64,000 bases of DNA from Solanum dulcamara (taxonomy: Eukaryota > Streptophyta > Magnoliopsida > Solanales > Solanaceae), in contig NC_077242.1 of assembly GCF_947179165.1 (NCBI RefSeq), forward strand, positions 77,605,097-77,669,096, read 5' to 3'. A model generated the notes under the pieces. It ran no database searches. It saw only the letters and a program-made list of their open reading frames with translations, and had not been told where the DNA came from. Position numbers and translations under genes: made by a program. This document shows, piece by piece, positions 9,582 through 21,838 of the stretch; positions within the stretch are counted from its first letter, which is position 1, and every line of letters starts with the position of its first letter.

Positions 9582-12500
9582 ATGGATACACAAGATCTTG
9601 AGTGCCCATTGATTAGAGAAAGTGAAAAGGAAGAAGAGTCTAAGAACAAGAAAAATGAGATTTTGGAAGAAGTGAAGAGGTTATTAGTATTAGCAGGGCC
9701 TCTTATGTCAGTTAATTTTTTACTTTGTTGTTTACAGGTGATATCTATAATGTTTGTTGGTCATCTTGGAGAGTTATCTCTTTCTGGTGCTTCAATGGCT
9801 ACTTCATTTGCCTCTGTAACTGGTCTCAGCTTGTTGGTTAGTCCTTTTTACTTTTTTCCTTATATTTCTTTGTCTCTTGGTGTTTGAAGAAATGTTTGTT
9901 CCACTAGTTAAAACTCATGTTACTAAGGTGATTTAGTTATTAATATGATTGTATCAATAAATCTTAAATGGACTTTTACCATGTCGAACATGATCCCATC
10001 GTTGGAAAATTACATCGTCTAACTAGATTAAAATTTTAGTTTTATGTATAAATCCTATATGTCGACTCCCCTTATCTTTTACAAGTTTTATATTTTGACA
10101 CCCCTATAGAATTTTCGTCACTACCTTCAAAATACACTGAATTGTAGGAGGTACTTGTAAATGATGTCCCTTTCTTCTTAATAATGGTGGTTGTTGGGGT
10201 CAATGTTTTCAAAGGCTTAAAGAAGCGCAGGGTAGGCGCTTCATGTCATTTAGGCTAGGCATCAAGGCATGTGTCTCAGGTTGGAGTAGCTAGGATTTGA
10301 ACCTTAACTACTCAAGTTGTTACTCCTATGCCTCAACCACTCAACCATAGATGTTTTTTCCCGCATCCATAATTTATACGTGTTGGGTTGGTTTAAATGG
10401 AGTGTGAATGGGAAAGAATGAGAAAGAATAATTGGGAAATGTGGGGAACAAATGAAGGGAAAATGAAAAGTCATTTCTCCCTCTCATCGGTAGAAGAAAA
10501 GAAAAGTCCTTATATTAGAAAATACTTCCTTTTAACACATAAAGGGTTAAGTAGAGGGTGTCCCTCGCGCCGTCATTCGCTCGGCTATTGCTATGACAAA
10601 TGATTGATTGATAATTTTTTAGCTAAAATTTATTTATTAATCTCATTAAGTGATTTCCTTTTTCCGAATATAAATTCAGTATTAATTCGGAATTATTGAT
10701 TATTATTATTATTAATTAATTCACGGATTGATTTGAATTAATTAAATTCGCGGAATTCACTAAATAACCGAATTAACTAAATGGGATTATTTAAATTTTA
10801 CGAAAATATTTTGGAAAGGACCTGTTCCTTCTGAAAAGACATTTTTTTTCTAAAAAAACACTATGCGCCTATTCTGAACAGATGAGACTGTTCTGAACAG
10901 GTATATCCGAACCCTTTGTTCGCTATAAATAGAGAGGCCTCCTCTCAAGTTTGAACATCGAATTTTCTTCTCTTCTGCATATATTTTCTTACAAACGAAG
11001 TTGTATTTTTGTGTGATTACGTTGCTTCTTCTGAGTTTGCTGAAATTGAAGAAGTTTGAGATACCGCTACCTCTTTAATGTTCTATCCGTTTTATCATGA
11101 GAGAAAATAATCTATAAACCAGGGTATAGTAAGGGGATTAAATTCTTTAAGTACACACAGTGAACTCTGTGGACTCGGATACTATTTTTGCTTGCTGCAT
11201 TTTGGGTTTGTTGAAATTGAAGAAGTTTGAGATACCGCTACTTCTTTAATGTTCTATCCATTTTATCGTGGGAGGAAATAATCTATAAAATCAGGGTACA
11301 GTGAGGGGATTAAATTCCTTAAGGACACACAGTGAATTCTGTGGACCCGGATACTATTTTTGCTTTGCAGCTATATTGTTTCTGGTTTACTAACTTTAAT
11401 ACATGAGATAACAATACAAACTTAAGTGGTGTTTAATCATCTATGAATTTTGCAGATGGGAATGGGAAGTGCATTGGACACTTTATGTGGGCAATCATAT
11501 GGTGCAAAGCAGTATCATATGCTTGGTATCCATATGCAAAGGGCAATGCTTGTTCTTCTACTGGCCAGTGTTCCTTTGGCCTGCATTTGGGCTAATACAG
11601 GGCATATTCTCGTATTATTGGGACAAGATCCGGAAATATCAGCTGAAGCAGGAAGTTATGCGCGCTATATGATTCCAACTATTTTCGCCTATGCACTTCT
11701 CCAGTGTCATATTAGATTTCTACAAACCCAAAACAATGTGATCCCCATGATGTTTAGCGCGGGGATCACTACTTTACTGCATATATTCACTTGTTGGATT
11801 CTGGTCTTTAAATCTGGCCTAGGCAACAAGGGTGCTGCTCTGGCTAACGCAATATCCTACTGGATTAATCTTTTGTTGCTAGCGGGATATGTCAGAATAT
11901 CGCCTTCCTGCAAAAACACTTGGACTGGATTTTCAAAAGAGGCATTTCATGATATATGGAAATATATGAGACTTGCCATTCCTTCAGCTGTTATGCTCTG
12001 GTAGTGTTCTTAATCTATGTGAACATATATTCTTCCTTTCAAAATGAACGAATGAATCAGAGTATTTTGTTTTTCTTGACACAGCTTAGAGATTTGGTCA
12101 TTTGAAATGATGGTTCTGTTGTCTGGACTTCTTCCAAATCCAAAGCTAGAGACGTCTGTTCTTTCTATCAGGTTGCACTTCTTCTTATGTCAAACTAAAT
12201 ACTAATCTCAACCTGACATCTTATTTTATCAAAGGGTTACTAATTTTGAAATGTGTCAGCCTTAATACATGTGCCATGGTGTATATGATTCCGTTAGGAC
12301 TAAGCAGTGCCACGAGGTGAATCTCTTAACACTTTTAAGAGCCCGTTTGGATGGGCTTTAAGTTGGTCAAACCAACTTATAAGCCTCTTTTTAGCTTTTG
12401 GACGTATGTGCCTAATGCTAACTTTAAGCCATAAAGTTCTTAAATTCAGTCAAAAATGAAAAATTAGGATTTCTAACTTTTTTTTCTAAGTGCTTAAAAC

Positions 12501-14008
12501 CATTTTGTTTGACCATGGAAATTACTTTTATATCCTTTATATTTTAACTAAATTCTTAAACTACCCTTTTTATTCTTTTAACCCTAAAATTCAAGCATTT
12601 ATTTTCAACATAAGCACTTTTATCCAAACGCTCAACTGCTTATTTATAAAAATAACTTTCAGCACTTCAAAGTTCTAAAAATACTTCATACATAAAAGTT
12701 ACTTTTTTTAAGCCCATCCAAACGGGCTCTAAATCTCCTTCGGTTGCATTTTCCTCTATATGGTTCTTCATTAGTTTGTATACTTAATTGGCTTCCTCCT
12801 CAGCATAAGAGTTTCAAATGAACTAGGTGCGGGACGACCTCAAGCAGCTCGTTTAGCAGCTAGTACTGCAGTATTCTTGGTGGCTACAGAAGGGGTGGTT
12901 GCAGCAATAGTGTTGATTTTGGTTCGTAAACTGTGGGGCTACTGTTATAGCACAGAGGAGGAAGTAGTCGGATATGTAGCGGAAATGCTAGTCTTGCTAG
13001 CAGGATCTCACTTCTTAGATGGTATTCAATCTGTACTTTCAGGTTCGTCCAAATTTTTACAATGCAAGGTTTCTGTTGCTGTGTTTCAAGAATCTGGACT
13101 ACGTTTCTTGATTCGTTTATAACAAGTCTTGAGGAGGCTATAGGCGGATATATTGCCCAGACTCTCCAAAAATGTTTTTGATACTCAAAAAAATGTACTA
13201 CCTCTGAAAGATCTGATACATACCTCATACCTGGTAACACTTTTGAACTCACGAACCCACCTTAATGGTGTGGGGGGACATGGACCTAACCTCTGATAGA
13301 GAATAATGAGGATAAACTAAACAATCTACATAAAGGCTAAAATGACATAGACTTCCTTACTATAAGCAAAATACAATGGTTCAACTAACAAAAAGTTTAC
13401 ATTTGTTGTATCTTCTCCTTATACTTGTTTTTAGCACACATACATATATGGTTCGACCTGAAACACAGAGCAAACCCATGGTTAAATTTGCCACTAGAGT
13501 TAAATGACTAGATGACCTTACAACCTATCAAAATCTAGGTACTGCACGAGGGTGTGGATGGCAAAAGATCGGGGCAATTGTCAACTTGGGAGCTTATTAC
13601 CTTTTTGGAATACCTGCTGGTGTTATATTAGCTTTTGTGTACCATCTAGGTGGAAAGGTACATACTCCTTGAATCATCTCATTTTCTTATCATTTCCATC
13701 TTCGGAAGTATGGAAATATCTTATGATGATATGATTTTCAGGGACTATGGTTGGGTATAACTCTTGCCCTTTTTGCACAAGCACTACTACTTTTAATAGT
13801 TACTCTGCGGACAAACTGGGAAAAAGAGGTAAATTCATGTTTAACTCGACCTCAGATTCTTGTATTATGTTACCAACCTATCTAAAGTTTAAATTGTTAG
13901 GAAGAATGATCACTTTTAGTTAATTATATTATGTCTCAATACAGTAATAATGCAGGTCCTTTTTGAGTTTTGTAGGCCAAAAAGGCAGCTGACAGGGTGA
14001 TTCCATAG
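9582..14008 (+). CDS. MATE efflux transporter (DETOXIFICATION-type), paralogue 1
   Basis: Eight exons join in frame: 9582-9836, 11456-12000, 12085-12171, 12260-12316, 12804-13042, 13539-13657, 13742-13828 and 13976-14008, for 473 residues. MATE proteins export organic compounds in exchange for H+ or Na+ at the vacuolar or plasma membrane. The family is recognised by the acidic, soluble N-terminus, '[11 protein letters not shown]' opening helix 1, '[17 protein letters not shown]', the hallmark '[11 protein letters not shown]', and '[11 protein letters not shown]' opening the second half. Twelve membrane segments are expected; the many hydrophobic stretches agree. The protein looks intact. Intron 1 (1619 bp) and intron 4 (487 bp) are swollen by repeats. 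It faces paralogue 2 tail to tail, 408 bp away. Substrate unknown; flavonoid or alkaloid transport is possible for this class but cannot be read from sequence. Confidence 0.92.
10380..11382. mobile_element. Repeat-derived insertion in intron 1 of MATE paralogue 1
   Basis: Intron 1 is 1.6 kb here but 421 bp in the neighbouring paralogue. The extra sequence resembles an LTR promoter region: a 'ctataaatag' core at about 10923, a leader-like CT-rich stretch, then a 171-bp direct repeat. No clear TG...CA ends or target duplication were found, so a solo or partial LTR is only a hypothesis. Confidence 0.45.
11041..11382. repeat. 171-bp direct repeat, two copies
   Basis: Copies start at about 11041 and 11212 with 'tgaaattgaagaagtttgag'. 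Both contain 'gataccgctac', 'tctttaatgttctatcc', 'aggggattaaatt' and 'acacacagtgaa', and both end near 'ggatactatttttgct'. They differ by scattered substitutions. Confidence 0.85.
12336..12732. mobile_element. Tourist/PIF-Harbinger-like MITE in intron 4 of MATE paralogue 1
   Basis: The element at 12339-12729 (391 bp) has perfect 20-bp terminal inverted repeats, GAGCCCGTTTGGATGGGCTT, and is flanked by TAA on both sides (12336-12338 and 12730-12732), the target duplication expected of PIF/Harbinger MITEs. It encodes nothing. Removing it with one TAA leaves an intron of 93 bp. Confidence 0.93.
13130..13250. mobile_element. Possible decayed fold-back repeat in intron 5 of MATE paralogue 1
   Basis: The stretch contains 'cagactctccaaaaatgtt', 'gatactcaaaaaaatgtacta' and 'ctggtaacacttttgaac'. 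These resemble the better preserved fold-back copies in the other MATE gene. The termini are too diverged for firm boundaries. Confidence 0.35.
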
Positions 14009-14416
14009 CTAGCTAACACAGAAGAAAATACAGAATGACACTTGATTAGGATGACAATGGGGCGGACCTGCCCCGCATAGCATTTTTATGTGTTTTAGCT
14101 GATAGTCTAAACACTATTAACTCACCATAGGTTATTAATCCATTAATTGGATATTAAATCTAGCATGTTTAAAACTACGATTTCTAAAGCTTTCTTTAAT
14201 TTGTGGCGAAGTTCGCCTTTTTCTTACTCTCTTGAAGTCCATGTCCAATTAAACACAGCTACATAAAATGAAACGGAAGGAATACTTATTTTGGTAAAGA
14301 AAAAACACAATCAATCCTTCCTGAACTTTTTTGGATGATCTTAGCATCATAGATTTGGATGGAGCATGAAATTGATCTGCTTTATGCTTGATATCAATCT
14401 CATTAACCATTTTATT
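14009..14416. other. Short spacer between convergent MATE genes
   Basis: This spacer must hold both 3' UTRs and poly(A) sites of the two converging MATE genes. No further gene or clear repeat is seen. Confidence 0.6.
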
Positions 14417-17400
14417 CTATATTGATTCTTGAGTCACCCTAACTGCAGCTTTCTTTGCCTACAAAACACAACAAACTTGCATTATCTACAATGATTCGTT
14501 CATCAAAGACAAGAAAAATAAAAAAAGGAGCCTGCTGGAGATATGGCAGGGGAATGAGATAAAGAGTTGTGTTGCTCGGACTCTCCGAAAATGTTGGTGT
14601 ATCCGTATTGGATCCTCAAAAAAAGTAATACTTTTGGAGGATAAAACACGCACCAAATGGCATTTTTGAGGAGTCCGAGCGACACAGATTAATTCTTGCA
14701 AGTTGTCTATGTTGCTCAAACTCTTCAAAAAGTATTGTCACACCCGTGTTAAATCCTTAAAAATGCACTACATTTTAGAAACCCAACATACACCTGGTGA
14801 CATTTTTGAAACATCTGAGTAACATAGGCTATGACACCCTAGAGGTAGCACAATGAAAGTAGAAAAATGAATTGGTTGTTGAAATTGAAACAAGCCTTAA
14901 AAAGGATCAAAAACTAACCTGTTTATCCCAATTTGTTCTCAGAATAACAACAGAGTAAATCAGTGTTTGTGCAAAAATGGCCAGAATGATTCCCAACCAA
15001 AGTCCCTTTTGCACAATTAGAAAAGTATATATACCATCAGTTTTTTGCCACATAATTCAACTCACATAGAATAAAGAGTATAAGTTCTATACACCGACGT
15101 TGTAAAAAAAGATTACACCATTAAGTCGCTTAAAAGGTAACTACACGTGATTCTCTATACGAACATTTATTGGTAACCTCAAAAAAGAAAAGGAAGCACA
15201 ATCTTCTTTAACCAGTCACAATACATTGACAGCGTAAGAAAATCTTAACACTTTGTCAGTGCATAAAACTTAAACTCGAGAATATAATGCAATGAGAATG
15301 AAATGTGTGAAGGAATAGTACCTTTCCTCCAACATGGTAGACAAAAGCTAACACAATACCAGCTGGTATTCCCCACAGATAAAATGCTCCCAAATTGACA
15401 GATGCACCTATGTTTTGCCACCCACACCCTCTAGAAATACCTAAATATTTTTAATAAGGTCAATGGCAAAGCTACAGAGAGTATTCAAGATTTATTATAT
15501 ATGTATAAAAATTAATATTTGACTCAAATACACAATATAGAAGCTTGGAAGTAGATTTGGACATACCTGAAAATATAGATTGATGTGCATCTAAGAAGTG
15601 AGATCCTGCTATAAAGAAACACATTTTCCCAACATATTTGACTATTTCTTCTTCATTGCTATAGCAATGGCCCCAGACTTTACGGATCGAAACCATGACA
15701 ATAGCTAGAAGAATGCCTTCTGTGGTAGCTAAGATTGTTGCAGTACGCGCTACAAGACGAGCTGTTTTTGGTCGTCCAGCTCCCAATTCATTGGAAACTA
15801 TTACACTTGTAGCCCCACCTAGTCCTTGAGGCAACATATGTATCATAGCAGATGTATTAAGGCTGGAAAATTAAGTAATAGTAACGTTAGGCCGGGCCAT
15901 CAAAATATAATCGAAATATCAAACGTGATATTTGCAAGTGAAATTAATGTGTTAAAATACTAACTAACCTTATGGAAAGAACTGAGGTTTCTAGTTTCGG
16001 ATTAGGAAGAAGACCAGACAACAGAACCATCATTTCAAACGACCATATCTCCAAGCTGAGTTTCAAAAGATGGAAAGAGTCAAATTGACATTACTTGTAC
16101 TATGTTGCTCCGACTCTTCAGAAATGTTGTCAGGTATACGTCAGATCCTCGAATAATGGCAACATTTTTTTGGAGAGTCCGAGTAACATAATGATTAGAT
16201 TCATAAAGCAGTTGAGGAATACCATATCATAAGAGCGGAAGGAATTGCTAGTCTAAGATATCTTGGGATACCAGAAAATGCTTGGATTGAGAATCCGGTC
16301 CATGTATTTTTGAAGGAAGGCGATATCTTAATATACGCAACAAGAGAAAACACATTGATCCAGTAAGATGTAGCATTAGCCAGAGCAGCTCCTCTACTTC
16401 CAAGGCCAGTTTTGAGCACAAGAATCCAACAACCAAAAACATGTAGCAACGCGGTGCCTCCTGCAGTAAGCACCATAGGGAGGACATTGTTTTGAGCTTG
16501 TAGAAACCTAATCTGGCATTCAAGTAGTCCATAGGCAAAGATGCTCGGTATCATGAAACGTGCATATATTCCTGCTTCAGCTGCTATTTCAGGATCTTGT
16601 CTCAAGATTACAAGAATATGTCCTGCATTAGCCCAAATACAAGCGAGTGGTATGCTAACCAAAAGATTAACAAACATTGCCCTTTGCATATGAATACCAA
16701 GCATGTGATATTGATTTGCACCATATGATTGACCACACAGTGTTTCCAATGCACTTCCCATTCCCATCTGATCCAAGCAAACATAGAATCAAAATGTACA
16801 GACAAAGACAAAACATTTACGTGCACATAAAAAGTTAGAAACTAGTTTCAATGTACATGTGTTGCACGTAGATAACTTTCATTTTATGTTATATAATGTG
16901 TTCAATATAACAGTATCTCACTATAGCAACCAAAAAACTTCTAGACAAACAATGTCGTTATAAAGATGTTCAATAGTACCTAAATGCATCCAGTAATTAT
17001 ATTCCTTACGTATACAGTCAGACATCTCTATAACAATCATCTTTATAATAACATTTCACTATAACGACTAAATTTTCTTTAAAACCGACTTTCATATCAT
17101 GTTATACTGTATGTTCTCTATAACAACATCCCGCTAGAAGTGTTTGACTGTAAACGCGATAAAAAAAGGAAGTAAAAGAAAGACTAACCAACAAGGCGAA
17201 GCCGGTCACAAAGGCAAAGGAAGTAGCCATGGAAGCACCTGAAAGAGCTAGCTCTCCTTGATGACCAACAAACATAACAGATATCACTTGTAAGGAATAT
17301 AACAAAATATTTACTAACATCAAAGGCCCTGCTAATACCAATAACTTCTTCACTTGCACAAAAATCTCATCATATTTTCTCTCAATTCCTAAATTGGGAC

Positions 17401-17434
17401 ACTCAAGGTCTTCTTTACTTTTTTCAGTATCCAT
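14417..17434 (-). CDS. MATE efflux transporter (DETOXIFICATION-type), paralogue 2
   Basis: Seven exons on the minus strand (plus-strand coordinates, gene order): 17434-17189, 16767-16223, 16055-15969, 15862-15567, 15440-15322, 15005-14919 and 14458-14417, encoding 473 residues. Exon lengths match paralogue 1 except that its exons 4 and 5 (57 and 239 nt) are one 296-nt exon here, and the first and last exons differ slightly. The same landmarks occur: '[11 protein letters not shown]', '[17 protein letters not shown]', '[11 protein letters not shown]' and '[10 protein letters not shown]'. A Gln replaces Leu in 'GHLGE'. A drug/metabolite:cation antiporter of the vacuolar or plasma membrane is expected. 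Introns carry several copies of a fold-back repeat. A leader intron and TATA box are suggested upstream. The gene looks functional; its substrate is unknown. Confidence 0.92.
14569..14685. mobile_element. Fold-back MITE copy A, intron of MATE paralogue 2
   Basis: The left end 'gtgttgctcggactctccg' and the reverse complement of the right end 'gtgtcgctcggactcctca' pair closely, so the ~117-bp repeat can fold into a near-complete hairpin. The family is very common in Solanaceae introns and intergenic DNA, from general knowledge. Confidence 0.8.
14708..14827. mobile_element. Fold-back MITE copy B, adjacent to copy A
   Basis: Starts 'atgttgctcaaactcttc' and ends 'catctgagtaacata'. It has the same organisation as copy A but is more diverged, and begins only about 22 bp after it. 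Confidence 0.7.
16101..16190. mobile_element. Fold-back MITE copy C, intron 2 of MATE paralogue 2
   Basis: A 90-bp copy starting 'tatgttgctccgactcttc' and ending 'ggagagtccgagtaacata', so the ends are inverted repeats. It lies between exons 2 and 3 of the minus-strand gene. Confidence 0.8.
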
Positions 17435-18338
17435 TCACTGCCAAAAAAATACAGGAATTAGCGACCGGCAAATTCTATAGCTAAAATAATAAACAATTCA
17501 TTCGTTAAATTATCAAAAAAATTATGTTACGTACGAGTTATTTAGTGACACATTGACGATGAATCTAAGTTCGTAGCTAATTCCAATTTTTTTCATAGTG
17601 ATTTAGCATGTCATTTTAGCATGTCTGGCATGCAGAACTTTCAAAACCTTTAATGCTCGCAACCTGCTGAATAAGTGAAATACGGACGACACACACATAT
17701 ATATATAATACAGACAGGATCATATGTATATACAGCACATAATGATGACAATACATATACTACAGATTTTAGGAAGTCACATATAAGACTCAAACATGTC
17801 AAATTTCAATTAAACAATTGTAGAGAAAGGGCACACGTTCATAGTAGGTGAAGGATACGGACTAACCTGGATGCCGCAGGTTGATATTTGTAAAAAGAAA
17901 ATATAATTAATAATTTACCTCTGAAGATCGATTTACACTTTTTCGATTTTCAGCACTATCCAAAGGTCGATTTTATTAAAAAATAATTTAATCTTAAATA
18001 AAACTTGAGAGATTTTTTTTTTCCATTTTTTTGGAGGTCAATTTTTTGATTTTTTTAGCTAACAACCTTAGCATATACCCATAAATGCCATTTCAGAAAA
18101 CAAAAATAAAATAAAATGAAAACACAAACATGTAGAGATGCCTACAATCATCAAAAAAAAATTAAATTGCACAAATGCACAAAGAACATAAATTAACCTC
18201 ATTAATTATAAACAGAGTGAATCTAACAAAAGAACATTTGTTAGACAAAAAAAAACAAATCATTTTCTTAGACAAAGGCAAAAAATAAAGCATGCAATAT
18301 AAAACTTATCAGAAAGCTTAAAGACAAAAGGAAGATAC

Positions 18339-18443
18339 CCAAAATAGATTGATGTCTGTCTTATTTCTCTTTGGGAAGTGAGCAACCAACTGATTTTAGA
18401 GGAGAAGCAACACATAAATTAATAACATTGGACCTATTTATAG
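18339..18443 (-). promoter_or_regulatory. Candidate promoter and leader exon of MATE paralogue 2
   Basis: On the minus strand CTATAAATAG (plus coordinates 18434-18443) would place transcription start near 18405. A plausible leader exon then ends at 18339 before a GTATC donor. A CAG acceptor just before the ATG (plus 17438-17440) would close a leader intron of about 0.9 kb. This is inference from signals alone. Confidence 0.45.
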
Positions 18444-18444
18444 T

Positions 18445-21400
18445 TGTAATGTATTGTTAGAAGTTGCACTAACTGCCTTTCAGAGTCTTTAAATTTTTAT
18501 TTTCACGACAAGTGGCGCATAACTTGAAAAATATTATGATATCCTCTGATCCATTTTAATTGTCGTGCTTAGTAAATATATATGTACACTCTCCAATTTG
18601 TAAAGTAGTATTATATTAACAACTAATGTAATAATAATAATAAAAAAACATCAGGGTGAAAGGTGTAACTTCATGTTTATTTTCATTATTTACTTGTCCA
18701 AATACATTTCACAATCCCCTTAAAGAAATATTAAATGAAGTACATAATTTACTATAATGGATAAATAAAAGTGAATAGATGAAGTATTTTTCTTTGATTT
18801 ATTTTACTTATCATATTTTTCTTTCACATGCCTTTTAAAAAGTATTAATTAAAATAAGTAATTTGACTAATTTATCCAAATTAGTTTATCTCAGTACTCT
18901 AATACTACTATGTCTTTCACCATATTAATTAATCTTTGTCCATATATATTGAATCAATGGTTAACGTAGAAATTAATAATTAATCATATTTTTATTTTTT
19001 TAAAATAACAACTATTTTAGACACTATTTATAGATTATAAATGGTATTATTTAATTTCAAAATTGGTAGAAAATAAAGTGGTATTATCATTATTATTTAA
19101 TTATTAAAGAAGGGGCGGCTGAATTTGATAAAGAGTTGGGATTAGAACAAATTTATGCATTGTTTAGGGAGTAAGACAGTGTGACTTTTGTGCCACTTCT
19201 TTTGTTCTCATTGTAACAAAAATAATTCCCTTTTCTTTTTTGGAAAATTGCATTTATTGGTTTTTTCTTCTTTAATTTATATACACGGTATAATTTCATA
19301 AAATTTTAATTATAAAAAAATAAAATTAATCATATTTCCACCTAGTCAAGATTCTTTGTTATCCTTGCAAAACAACGTGTCAATGACATGCACACATTAA
19401 TAGCAAGGTTGATTATAAAAAAGTATCACATCACCTTAATTATTCATGGAGGTAAATGTTGATCAATCTCAAGTGGAACATTTGAGATTTTATGCTTGGT
19501 TTGGCGAATGCATATAATTAAAGAAGATGATTTATTTTATGTAAAATAAATTGTTTTTCATCTGTTATTTAATATCAAATATTTTTATTAAAAATTTAGG
19601 GCTCGATTAATTCAAATTTATGTATGGCAAAATTTATTTTGGAGAAAATTCTCTTAAAAAGATATTTTCTATATTTAATAAATAAATGAAAACACATAAA
19701 ATTAAGGTGTTCAATTGAAATAAGAGTTGATTCAAATATTCAAATGAAATATCCGGACAAATTTTAAAAACTCACTATATATAAGACTTAAAAGATCATT
19801 GAGACACAAAATATAATACATAACAACATAATGTAGTTTGTGAAGGGGGATGAACCAAAACTATAGCCATAAACATGTACCAAAGTACCTAAACAAATCC
19901 ATGAAATCCAAAAGTCACTCCCAAGAACTACTAACATAACCATAAACATGTACCAAAATACATAAACAAATTCATGAAATACCACAAGTGACTCCAAGAA
20001 CTACCAAGATAACCATAAACAACATAAAAACATACACCCAACAATAACATCCTTAAATACAAGAAGCAAAAACACCTAACAAAAGGCACAAAAAATACTA
20101 CTTGAAATACGCACATCCAAACATCACAGTTATCAAAAAAAATTAACCCTCGTGTAGTTGTTGGATTTGTTAGGTTTATTATCGTAAGTAGTAGTCTTCT
20201 TGCACTTGACACTAACTCATATTTGGTAGAAATTATAAATGAATAAAACCACTTCACCATATATTTGAAGGATTATTTAGACTTATTCCAAACATAAGAG
20301 ATCATTTTATCATTATGTATATCCTACAATCATTAAAAAAAAACATAGTGTAATAAAAGTACAGAAACTAATTCATAAGAATACCAAAGTTATCACTCCA
20401 ACAACTTAGAACCAACATAAACATAAAAACATTCACCCAACAATAACATCCTTAAAAAACAAGAAAATTAGTAGACATATTGCACTTAAACCATAGCGAA
20501 ATAATCAAACTGCATAGAATAATTCATGAAAATACCAAAGTTATATATCACTCAACAAAATTAGAACCAACATAAACATAGAAACATTCACCCCAACAAT
20601 AATAACATCCTTAAAACAACTAAATTAAACCACTACTAGCACCACAATTCATAGTCTAGTACTCGAGGTACACACAAGTTAATTCAGATATTACTAGTAA
20701 CAATTAACCCAACTGTAGTTGTTGGACTTGTTATGATAAGTTGTGGTGAAATTTTTTATGTTTATGTTTGGTTTTAAGATGTTGGAGTGTTTTCTATGAA
20801 TTTGTTTATCATAGTTTGGTTTCACTATGGCATCCAAAACTAGTATGTTTATGTTTAATTTGTGTCTAAGTAATCTTTTAATCTCCCTTTGACTATTTTG
20901 AATAAAATTATCTCAGGATTGTAGGTTTGAGATTATAATTTTTGGATTAATTGGAATAAAATGTGCACGGTAAATTTATATCATCAATCAAACATAATAT
21001 AAATTTAATTTCAAATTAGATCTTGAAATATCCAATTTTATCCCATATACCAAATGACCCCTAAGGACAAAAGAATCATCTCTTGGTTGATTGGTATTTT
21101 ATCCGACCATTTTTCGTTCGATTAGTTTGGATTCACGCCCATAGGACTTTTATAAATTTTGTTTTATGTAGTTTGATTTCACTATTTCTGTATATGATGG
21201 TTAGGATATATGACGATGGCATTTGCATATTTACATTTGTGAAATAATTCACGAAAATGACCAATTGCAACATGTTAATTATAAGAATTTAACATGTCTG
21301 AAAATGAAGTAAATTGTGATAATATTTCGAAGCATATCCAGGATTTCAGAAAAATAAATATGGAATAATATTTCAAATTTAAAATAATTAGATCGTGAAA

Positions 21401-21691
21401 GGTTATGGTAGGATGATAAATATTAATATTACCAAAAAAAAAGGATGATAAATATTAATATTTTCTTAATTAGAGATTGCAGGTTTAAACTATGAAAATA
21501 AAGTTGTTCTTAATATATAGGAGCATTTTTTAAATTCAAAATGGACTTTCCAACACGAATATAGATTAATTCGTCCCAAAACGGACATCAGGGACACCAG
21601 GTAAGAAATAAAAAAGGAAATGTATATGTATTCAAAATATTCAGTAGCTTTGAACCAAACTCTATATTTGCATTAAAACATTCACTTAATA
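18445..21691. other. Gene-free AT-rich spacer
   Basis: No conserved coding sequence was recognised. The block contains the short tandem and dispersed repeats listed separately around 19.87-20.61 kb. Open frames such as 19788-20260 are on the complement of these repeats and look spurious. Confidence 0.55.
19867..20085. repeat. ~73-bp tandem repeat, three copies
   Basis: 'ccataaac' units start at about 19867, 19940 and 20013. The first two share 'ataaacatgtaccaaa', 'aaacaaat' and 'catgaaat'. A related segment, 'acccaacaataacatcctt', recurs near 20036, 20437 and, with an inserted 'aat', near 20590, so the repeat family spreads over about 750 bp. Confidence 0.7.
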
Positions 21692-21838
21692 CATATATAT
21701 AAATAAAATGATAATGAGTTCAAAACTTGTGGTGCAGTGGTGAGATTGCTTCAACTTTAATTAGAGGTCTCACGTTCAAGCCCCGAGTATGGAAAAAATT
21801 CTGTTGGGAGCGATATCCCCAAATGGGTTGTTAAAGAA
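21692..21838 (+). mobile_element. tRNA-derived SINE with A and B boxes
   Basis: A polymerase III promoter is visible: an A-box-like 'tggtgcagtgg' at 21730-21740 and a B-box-like 'gttcaagcccc' at 21774-21784, 34 bp apart, as in tRNA-derived SINEs. The flanks share 'attcacttaata' (from 21680 and from 21839), with partial similarity continuing beyond, consistent with a decayed target duplication. The left boundary is approximate. Confidence 0.7.

Noticed and set aside
11450..11455. Start of a MATE-like reading frame just before exon 2
   Set aside because: The frame opens with TTG inside the splice acceptor; the real start is in exon 1 at 9582.
19788..20260. Minus-strand open frames rich in Phe, Val and Tyr
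   Set aside because: They are the complement of a tandem/dispersed repeat, with no family match and no splice structure.
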